Source: Paracyclopina nana (Eukaryota; Arthropoda; Copepoda; Cyclopoida; Cyclopettidae). From it: a stretch of DNA of 64,000 nucleotides. Location of the stretch: contig JAGUCH010000009.1 in NCBI GenBank assembly GCA_019096065.1, forward strand, positions 1,498,001 through 1,562,000, written 5' to 3'. Below, in pieces: positions 55,979 through 64,000 of the stretch (positions are counted from its first letter, which is position 1; each line of letters begins with the position of its first letter). The position numbers and the translations under genes are program-made. The notes under the pieces were generated by a model, which made no database searches, was not told the origin of the DNA, and saw only the letters and a program-made list of their open reading frames with translations.

Positions 55979-56101
55979 GAAATGGCTATGAGGACCGATG
56001 ATCAGGGTGAAGATACCACCACCATTGGTCCTGACGAAGACGAAGACAACTCAACAATAAGCCAAGTGTCATCTGTGAAGACAGTCAGCCAACGGAGATG
56101 A
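55979..56101 (+). other. In-frame 41-codon extension after the liprin-alpha stop
   Basis: Directly after the TGA at 55976-55978 the same frame stays open for 40 codons to TGA at 56099-56101. It reads EMAMRTDDQGEDTTTIGPDE, then an acidic and Ser/Thr-rich segment, ending SVKTVSQRR. The composition looks like protein and like the linker regions of the same gene. It may be read-through product, a recent premature stop, or chance. Confidence 0.4.
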
Positions 56102-57278
56102 GAGCACAAAAATTGAATGATGAAAAAAGATATTTGGGCTGTGTTGTTGTTTCGCAAAAAAAATACTTCTCTTTTTATATCAAAGACCACAATTGACACA
56201 TGGAACGTAAAAATGATGTTGATGATTGTTGACTAATTGGTAACGCAAAAAAATGATTCGCATTCTTCAAGCAAAATTTCCTCTAGCCTTAAATTAGTCA
56301 AATGAATAGCAGCGTTGATCTCCACACTTACCACTAGCTGTAAAAGTTCCCTTTCATTTTCACTGACAAAATGGTGCTTGCTTTTTTTCTATTTGCTTCC
56401 TACAAAAAATGAACCAATCATCATGTTTATGTGCATTTTTCCCAGAGAAACACCTGATCTCTCCCCACCTCGAAATTACTACCGCATAGTTTTTCTTGCA
56501 TATCAAGACAAATGTTGAGAAATGGCCGAAGAAGAAATTGTTGATATTGTTGATGTTTTTCCTTGTCCCTCTTTTGTACTGCTATTATTCTTTTACATAG
56601 TGCATTGGAATTTTCAGCCTCGACTCCTACTTAAACTACGTGAAATTTGCTAGCTTATTATCCTGGCCCGCTAATTCCTCCTCATACAGAAAAAACCTGT
56701 TACACATCTCAGTAGCTCAGATGAGCTGTTACTGGGTAACTTTAAATGTAAGATTCCTGTACTAACTTTATGTAGTATGTACTTAAAAACACTCTTAAAA
56801 GAATCAAATTATTATTATTATTAATATAGGCAGGTCTCTCCCCACCAATTATACAAATGACCACCCCTAAAATCAATTGTCACCAGAGACATGAAAACAA
56901 TGATGATGATAATAAGCTTAAACACATGACTACTACTTATTCTAATCAAGTTTATATTAAAGACATTTTACCAGAGCTAAATACAACATTGAAGCGTTTA
57001 GCCATGAACTTTTCTTGAGGTTTTCTTTAGCGTACCTCAAGTGACTCCATCTTCATTGCCTCGACTTAGTTATGGTCAAAAAGGATGTTAAGGGTTAGAA
57101 TCACCAACAACCAAGTGGGTACACTCCAGGCCAGGATTTTAGAATTGCTTCCAAATTAACCTGTTGGACATGAGCTTTCAGATAAATATGTATATTTATG
57201 ATGGGGAATTTTGTCTGGGTTAGGGAACCCCTCAGGTTAAAGTGTTGTGCTCACCGCGGCCCTGGCGCTCACAATATT
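56102..57278. other. Liprin-alpha 3' flank and spacer
   Basis: AT-rich sequence with no gene; it should include the liprin-alpha 3' untranslated region. No single polyadenylation signal could be chosen. Confidence 0.4.
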
Positions 57279-58033
57279 GGCTCATTATCTTCCGCGTCTT
57301 TGATCGTAGCATAGTTGCGGTTGTTGTAGGTTCTTAATAACTGTCGAGGTTGCGATGTCAGTAAATAAGAAGCGATAACAACCCACATTGACTTGGCAAA
57401 GGACCTAACCCAAACTACTTACAACACCCCAAAATTATATATTTTCTGAAAGCTTATGTCCCAATGGTTTATTTGGTGATAAAAAATAAAAATCCTGGCC
57501 TATCGCTTCCAATAACATAAAATTTTTAAAAACATTTTGCGCAAAAATGGCTCATTTTTTGGGGATAATTAGCTTCAATGGCCCCCCCCCCCCCCCCCCC
57601 CTCATATTCATCAATTGGGCAAGGTAGGTGGACTCACCTTCCCACCTACCTAGGGTAGGTAGGTGAGGGTAGGCAGGTGAGGGTAGGCAGGTGGGTAGGT
57701 GGGTAACCTGGTAGCTTAGTGAACCAGTTGGCGCAGGCAAGTTAAGTCAATTTTTTAAGCCAAAAAGCTGCAACTACACAAAATGTCCACTCGTAATTTC
57801 TGAGTCAAATCTCAAAAAATATTAAACTGTAGGTGCTAGACGTTTTTGAAAATTTTATGTAATGGGAAGCCATAGGCCAGGAATTTTAAATTACTACCAA
57901 ATCAACCCTAAAAACATAAGCTTTCAGAAAATGTATATTTTTTGGGTGTTGTAAAGAGTTTGGGTTAGGACCTCCTTCAAGTCAATGTGAACCGTAAGCA
58001 TGCCACGATCAAAGACGCGGAAGATAATGAGCC
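57279..58033. mobile_element. GGCTCATTATC-family element, 755 bp, ATT duplication
   Basis: Starts GGCTCATTATCTTCCGCGTC and ends with the inverse, ACGCGGAAGATAATGAGCC, with ATT on both sides (57276-57278, 58034-58036). It shares its ends and first inner segment with the 145-bp hairpin at 36593-36737. The middle contains a run of 20 C (57582-57601) and a GGTAGGTGGGTA-type simple repeat to about 57705, plus internal inverted copies of about 80-100 bp (TGTCCCAATGG... region against 57840-57970). Confidence 0.88.
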
Positions 58034-58378
58034 ATTTTCTTCTTGGGTGCTCTATTCATCCTCGCATCTTCTAAATCCGTACTTGGTCAGCAAAAATAGT
58101 GCTCTTTTCCCCATTAAAGACTTTGAAGGCTGTCAGGAGAAAAATATTTTGTCAGCGCTAGGCAAAATGTTTGCTAAAAATACTAAGCGCTGGGGAGGCT
58201 AATTAGCGTTAATTTAGTGTTGAGCCTATTATTTTGTCATCTAACTTTATCATAGATAAAAAAGTTAGGATTATTAGATAAAATCTGAGCTTTTTCGCAT
58301 GATGACAAATGTGCAAATGATCTTAAGATAGCAGTACATATATTTCCCAAACTTTCATGTTATATATCTATTAATTCA

Positions 58379-59586
58379 TTACAATGATACATTAAATTTG
58401 GCTCTCAAAATGTCTGGTGAGTTAAGGGTTTGTGCAATGGCTATGATCATTGACTGAAAAGGTAGATAGAGCATTACATAAATGCCTTTACGTAAGGCTG
58501 TTGAGATGAACAGCTCAGCAGCCAGAATTCCACAGATTTCTATGCAAAAAATAGCCACTTGACCTCCGAAAGTGATCATATTAGCCTTCCTCCTCATTTT
58601 ATAATGCTTAGCACTAATCATGGCTTGTACAGATCCATCTTGGTTGTATCTATAGGTAGCTATGATGACGTAGATAACGAATTCCATCAATGCAACTCCT
58701 CGATAAGGAAAACTTGGTTGATTAAAGAATTTGAAAAAATTGAATAAAAAGGTCTTACCCAAGACAGCTAATATTGCCAGAATTTGAAATCCAAGCCCAA
58801 TTTTTTTGGCCAACCCATCACACGAATTGTAATCAAATAAAACCTTCTCCATCATTTCAGAGTTACCAGAGCAAAAACCCAAACTGGTGTGAAAGTTTGA
58901 GTAATCCGCCCCAATCTGATACATGAGAGCAAGCAAAAGTGCTGAGCACATTTGGATACTTATCATTTTTCCCATATGGACTATTTTTGCGTTCATTATG
59001 CTTATCCTATAAATGGCCAGGGCTAGGCCATTGCAGAGCTCACATGCAAAATAGATCTTTCCTGCCATCCTCATGACAAAGCAAGGGAGATGGGAGCCTC
59101 CAAAAAGAGCATTCATTGGTGTGCTCAGTAAAATCGGAAAGAGCATCAAGATGGAGTACACAAGTATGGCCAGGGCAACTGTGATCTGCGAAGCAACCCT
59201 ACGTTTCAGGTTTGAGCTAATAAAAAAAACTGGGAGCAATTTACCTGTCCAAAAGCAAGGAGGACATTCATGGGTCGTTTTGGGGTGTACTTATGGATGA
59301 AATGCACATAGTGCACTCGAATGGAGAAGGCAAAGCTTCCATTGACCAATAGCCATAAGACTAAAAGTACCTTTGGCATTCCTTCCAGCATGAAAATGCT
59401 GTCTTGGTCAGAGTTGTAGGCGATCAGTTTAAGGGCCTCCATTGTGAGCAACTGGTTTTTAATGGCGGCTCTCTTTGAAGAGTGAGGCAACATGGAGGCC
59501 TTTTCTCTCTCGCTCATCATTAGCAGGCTGTCCATGCTTAGTTTTTTGGTAATAGGAAAAACAGCACTAAATGAAAGCAGTAGCAT
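58379..59586 (-). CDS. Seven-transmembrane receptor-like protein (orphan GPCR type)
   Basis: Three exons: 59245-59586, 58759-59185 and 58379-58698, giving 362 residues in frame. After a hydrophilic N-terminus of about 65 residues come seven hydrophobic segments, starting PKVLLVLWLLVNGSFAFSIR. The third segment has a Cys upstream and ends YRIS, where rhodopsin-class receptors have the DRY motif. The sixth follows a basic KMRRKANM loop; the last segment is followed by LNSPDILRAKF, a degenerate NPxxY-like end. I infer a divergent rhodopsin-like receptor; ligand unknown. The start may instead be the Met at 59535. The second intron is 60 bp, the first 59 bp. Insect gustatory-type receptors are an alternative but the topology fits less well. 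Confidence 0.7.
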
Positions 59587-59639
59587 TTGAGAGCAAAGTT
59601 TATTTGTATTGCATTCCTTTCAATAATATATGTGGATAT

Positions 59640-60263
59640 CTTCAGGAAATGTTGGTTTACAAAACCAATAATCAAACCCAATTCGTTGCTTCAGGATTGC
59701 TTTTGATTTGCTTGGACAGCCTGTCATGTCCACCTTAAGTGGGTAGTTATTTCCACTTAAAGAGCAATGGAGGACTCATTTATCTAGCTCGCCATATCAC
59801 GCAAATCGCCTATGAAATAATCCAGGCTTCTGCAGCATTGACAAGCATATTTTTGTTCAAATTGCTTTTATTCTTGCAACTTTTTTTAGGTGCCATTAAT
59901 CAATGAGTGTATTTAGACTACTGCCTGATAACAAGGAAAAGTTATTTAAATTCAGATATAGCAGCTTTAGATACAGAAAGGTCTTATGCTGTGTTTATCT
60001 ACCAAGGAAATTTTTTCCTTCCTTTAAATTGCGTTTTACTTAAGCCTCCTATTTCAGAACTGATCATTTTTACTCACTTTTCATAGCTTCAATTAGACCA
60101 CTTTTCCGACCTCTTTTGGTCATATGAGCTGGAAGTGTTTTGATTAATCAGAAGTGCGAAAACTTAAGCAATTCGTTTAAGGCTGTCGTCGAGGCATAGA
60201 TGAACACCCTATTATTAGTGCCAAATGTAAAGTCAAAGCTAAAAAGAGAAATAAGTGGTTTTT
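59640..60263. other. Intergenic between receptor and protease fragment
   Basis: No gene or delimited element recognised in this AT-rich spacer. Confidence 0.4.
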
Positions 60264-60578
60264 TTATTGAGAGATGTCTGCATTTCTGGCAATCCAGTCT
60301 AGAAAGAAATCAGTTTGGGCATAAATCCCAGGAAATCCTTCCAAGGCGCATCCATAGCCCCAAGACACAATGCCATTATGATACCCATTTGAGTCTGTTA
60401 ATGGCCCACCAGAATCGCCCTATTTTCAACAAGAAGAGAAGTTGCGTGATTTTGTTTTGATAAAAAATGATAAAAAGTTCCGAACTTACTTGGCAAGAAT
60501 CCACGCCTTTTTCACCAGCGCAAAGCATATCAGGCTCGCTGATGCCTCCAAACATTTCCATGTAAGCTTCATTGCACT
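60264..60578 (-). pseudogene. C-terminal two exons of a trypsin-like serine protease
   Basis: Exon 60490-60578 codes ECNEAYMEMFGGISEPDMLC followed by AGEKGVDSCQ; exon 60264-60419 begins with the catalytic-serine motif GDSGGP and ends GIYAQTDFFLDWIARNADIS plus Q and stop. Asp six residues before the serine would confer trypsin-like specificity, and GIVSWGYGCA is the usual substrate-binding strand. Splice sites are intact (GTAAGT donor). The His and Asp catalytic exons and the signal peptide are not found in the 0.9 kb upstream, which is extremely AT-rich, and the next gene begins beyond. Either the rest lies across a long intron outside the window or this is a broken 3' remnant. Confidence 0.75.
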
Positions 60579-60609
60579 CTTTACCCCACAAAACAAAACT
60601 CAAAATCAA

Positions 60610-60648
60610 CCTGATTTAATAGCGATTTACTACGTATATTAAATCAGG
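60610..60648. repeat. 12-bp perfect inverted repeat at the edge of AT-rich DNA
   Basis: CCTGATTTAATA (60610-60621) and TATTAAATCAGG (60637-60648) flank 15 nt. It lies just upstream of the truncated protease exon and marks the change to very AT-rich sequence that continues to about 61460. Confidence 0.7.
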
Positions 60649-61502
60649 TGTCTTGTAACAAGAATACTGATAAAAGCGTAACGCAACCGTTTCATAAAAT
60701 TTTTCGCAAAACCTGATTTTTCAAAGTTTGCCGTATCAACAAATTTTTAATTTGAATATCACTATTGCGATGCGCTGATCTCAATTTAAATTTAAAATTT
60801 TTGAATTTCCTTATAAATGTCTTTATATTTAAGCTTGAAATTTAATAAAATCAGTATTTAATCCGTTTTAAATGGATTTCATCTACATTAAATACTTATT
60901 TTTATTTTTTTTTTTTTTTTTAAATTTTTTTTTGGTAGATGTCTATTTATTACCAATTTATTGGCTATTATACTGATTAAAAATACATTTACTATACTTT
61001 TTCTTCAATCTTAATCTGTAGTTAATGTGGTTGACACAGATTTCGAATACCCACTACCAATGTTTTTTTTGTGTATTTTATTAGTATTAAATGCATTTTA
61101 AATACTGTCTAATTTATGTTTTTAAAATTTTTTCATTTTTTAATCCCCACTCAATCAGTTGTTAATGTGTCAAATATACGATTCAACCCTAATAAATAGA
61201 CAATTTTTTGTATTTTAAATCCCGTTTTGAATCTGTCTGTCAAACAAATTTGGAACCTGTATAAATGTACATTTTGTAAATGACCATTTATTGGCTTTAC
61301 GACTGATTAAGTAGGAATGAATTTTATGCTATATAACTTCAAAAAAAACAGAATAAATACACTGGTTGATTGTGAAAAAAAATACATTTATTCATTGGAG
61401 CAATAGTACATTTTATCGGATGTTAATGTATATCCATACTGATTTTGAATTGCTCGCATTTCATCTTTTGTTTGTTGCCATAATCTTCTTTCTTCTGCAT
61501 TT
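60649..61502. other. Extremely AT-rich spacer
   Basis: About 850 bp with long T runs (for example 60905-60920) and many ATTTAAAT-like words; no gene seen. Composition is clearly more AT-rich than the rest of the window. It forms the 3' flank of the unrecognised gene to its right. Confidence 0.5.
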
Positions 61503-63963
61503 AGATTCCTTCATCTGATGACGACCCCGATTGGTGAACAATCTATAGTAATTATAAACTGTTAAAGAATTGCACAATAACATTTTATATTCATGTCTTA
61601 CTGCTGTAGTTGAAAAGCTCCTCGTTGCCTGCTCATTGGAAGCATTGGATGAGCAATCATTCGTCCTTGGCAATTGTGTCAAAGATCTGTTCTCATTTTT
61701 CTTCAAAAATACATCAATCGATGGCTGCGTGAGTGATGTGCCCTCCTTTTGTGCAATTACCGCCAGTTTTTGCGATCTAGCCGATGGTCTACGATTTTTG
61801 GATTTCGCAGAGACAATTTCAATTTCGTCCGACTTTCTCTTCCGCGTGCTTTTAGGAGCTTCATGATCAACAAAATCGTCATCTGATTCTCCTTGCTCCT
61901 TTGTCGGCGTCATCATGCTACGCAACGCGTCTTTGTTTTTCCACTCGCGAATGGTATCATGAATTTCGGCATGCGTGACAATATTCTCCAAGTATCTTTC
62001 CTTTGGCTAATCAAACATATATTAAAAATAAAACAGATATTATTTTTAATAAATTTACCTTCGCTACGCCATCAATTGGCATGAAGTTGACCGATTCCGG
62101 ATTTCGATCAAGCGCCATGCAGACAGCCGTGATTACTTTTGTTGCCTCAACCAATCCATCTATTTGGACGCCAGCACCTTTCCTCGCATTGACAAAGTAT
62201 TGCTTGTACTTGGCAGCATTCTTTGATGATCCATCCTCATTATCCAAAACGGAGAAGTCCTCGTTGTTTGAAATAAACTTATTTCGAATTGCAGTAATTT
62301 TTTTCGTAAATTTGCAGAACTCCTCGAATGGCACCTTAGGATCACTGTTGGCATGCTATTATTGGAGATCACTCATTCAGTGTTTACGCCAAAAATAAAA
62401 ATAAAAATGTCTTACTGTATTTTGTTCCCAAAACAACGATGCTTCCTGATAAAGAGCGATCATTGCGTCTTTTCCGGATTTTGCCTTTTTGCAGACCTCC
62501 TCAATTAGGCGTTGACGGTCGCCACTTAAAGCATCACCCATTCGAAATTTAATGTCATGAATTGACGTCTTGTTGAGGTAAGGCTCGTTAACTTGTTTGC
62601 GTTGCAAATAAGATGTAACGACTTCCTCAGCCAACTTGACACAACCATTTGGGAAGCCTCTTTTGAACCAAACTTTGTTCTGAGTTCCACTAAATTATAT
62701 TTGATTAATTGTTAATAAATAGTTGGTTAGTCGATAAACTTACGTGACTTTTTCGCCAAATATCATATGTGCCCTAGCGAAACTTGTGAACAAAATTCGA
62801 TTTAGCTCCCCGCCCATTTTGCTCTTCATGCTTCCATAGTCGATTTTGTCAATCCTTGGAATGATTGCTGTTTGCAGCACTTGCATTATGACGTCGCATC
62901 CAAAGAAGTAGTCATAACCAATATTAATGCGATCAGCAGGGAGATGACGAAGAACCAATTGCCTTGCAATTGACTCTTTTTCAATTGGAATTGAGCGCAA
63001 CAGGGTCATTTGCTTCTCCATATTTGACGTTTGCTCCAAGATTGCCTTGTTTGTCTTGAGCAATTCAGCCTGATCGTCAATTTTTCGCTAAAACAATCAC
63101 CACATGATTATGTATGAAGTGTACCCAATTTTGTGAGAATATGCTTACTGCTTTGAACGAGGTAGAAGCTTTTATCCACTTCGACGATGAAATTGACATT
63201 TCACTAATTTTCGTGCATAACTCCTTCACATCAACAGTGTCAGTTCCTACTTTGCCGATCGTTTGAAGTATTTCGTCTTTCGCGTCATCGATTTTTCTCG
63301 TTAGGCACACTTCAATTTTAGGAACCAATTCTCTTACCAGAGCAGCAACGAGATCATCAATTGGTCCATTGAGTGGCAAAGATTGTCCAATTGATTGACT
63401 CAAATCGTTACTAGACAGTTTGGCAATTGGCTCCTTATTGGCGCTAGGTGGCAAAATGTCGCTAATGCCAGATTCATTGCCTGATAGCTCAGAATTGTCA
63501 TCATTCATATGCTCACGTGACATGACTGAACTCTGGCTGGCTTGGAGGACATTTGATTTCTTTTTGACAATCCTTGTTGGTACGTATTCGTCAATCTGAT
63601 CCTCCGGATCCTCAATGTCGGGGATAATCTGAAAATTGATTCATTATTAGCACTTGAAATGAAACATTGTCAATAATCTACCAATGGCAACTTTGCCGCT
63701 GCTTCAGGTGCATCGCTGTCAGACGTTATTGGAATTGCCGCAGGCTTGCTACGCAAGTTTTGACCGTTCCAGTAATGATAGATGTGCCTGTTCGTCTTCA
63801 AATCAATAGGAGGAAATGTGAAAGCCATCATTAGTTTTTCGGGATACGTCGCCACCATTTGCGAGTACATTCGTTGAATCTGCAATGGAGTCTTGCACCT
63901 CTTGAAATGGCTGTTTTGGCTGTCAAGAAGGTATGCAAGGCGAGTTTCAGTTGTTCCTATCAT
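61503..63963 (-). CDS. Unrecognised multi-exon protein, 5' partial
   Basis: Seven exons join in frame: 63682-63956, 63149-63628, 62744-63087, 62416-62689, 62059-62355, 61602-62006 and 61503-61544, coding at least 704 residues. Introns are 49-86 bp. Upstream exons lie beyond the window; an ATG at 63963 is a weaker possibility for the start. The N-terminal third is acidic and Ser-rich with a likely nuclear signal (RIVKKKSN); the middle is predicted helical (KTNKAILEQTSNMEKQMTLL; GYDYFFGCDVIMQVL); the tail has KSTRKRKSDE and ends SGSSSDEGI. I see no zinc finger, catalytic motif or known domain. It could be nuclear or a captured mobile-element protein; its AT-rich flanks and the broken protease beside it hint at the latter, but this is inference. 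Confidence 0.72.
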
Positions 63964-64000
63964 TACAAATAAGAAGACATAATTTTTGATAAATTTCTAA

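Overview
This is a nuclear genomic window from an invertebrate animal, most likely an arthropod and perhaps a crustacean. The evidence is: spliced genes with many short GT-AG introns (often 55-120 bp), AT-rich intergenic DNA full of short inverted-repeat elements, a SmydA-type SET/MYND gene (a group I know from arthropods), a poly-asparagine membrane/secreted protein of a kind seen in arthropods, a secreted Pro/Tyr/Val-rich protein of cuticle type, and single FMNL-type formin and liprin-alpha genes. There is no sign of bacterial, viral or organellar genes. The organism guess is inference; I cannot name the species.

Layout. 1-6.2 kb is largely non-coding and carries a 480-bp hAT-like element with an 8-bp target duplication, plus one candidate terminal exon at 6231-6571. 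6.7-8.0 kb (minus) holds a poly-Asn protein with a duplicated module. 8.2-10.0 kb (plus) is a complete six-exon gene for a type II membrane protein with three LNR modules and a kelch-like ectodomain. 10.8-14.6 kb (minus) is a complete seven-exon gene for a four-transmembrane protein with a long tail. 20.0-21.5 kb (minus) is a secreted repetitive protein. 22-31.5 kb is gene-poor and crowded with non-autonomous DNA transposons, including a nested pair. 31.8-40.6 kb (plus) is a four-exon SmydA-like gene whose second intron holds a 5.7-kb foldback element built of inverted satellite arrays. 42.4-48.6 kb (minus) is a formin of the FMNL/Frl class with candidate alternative coding first exons. 49.9-56.0 kb (plus) is a 14-exon liprin-alpha gene. 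58.4-59.6 kb (minus) is a seven-transmembrane receptor-like gene, 60.3-60.6 kb (minus) the last two exons of a trypsin-like protease, and 61.5-64.0 kb (minus) a multi-exon gene I do not recognise that runs off the window.

How they fit together. FMNL and liprin-alpha are divergent neighbours sharing about 1.2-3 kb of upstream DNA. One builds actin filaments under Rho-GTPase control and the other scaffolds presynaptic active zones and adhesion sites, so shared regulation is possible but unproven. The other genes do not form an evident pathway. The strongest unexplained signal is the giant foldback in the SmydA intron: about 1 kb of 131-bp GC-rich repeats, about 2.8 kb of 160-bp AT-rich repeats, then about 1.5 kb of the same 131-bp repeats inverted. 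If transcribed with the host gene it would form a long double-stranded RNA. Several short-element families could be delimited to the base from their target-site duplications. Gene models were assembled by hand from splice signals and reading-frame continuity; total lengths divide evenly by three for the five models complete at both ends (LNR-kelch, four-TM, SmydA, FMNL, liprin-alpha) and for the receptor, whose start is less sure.
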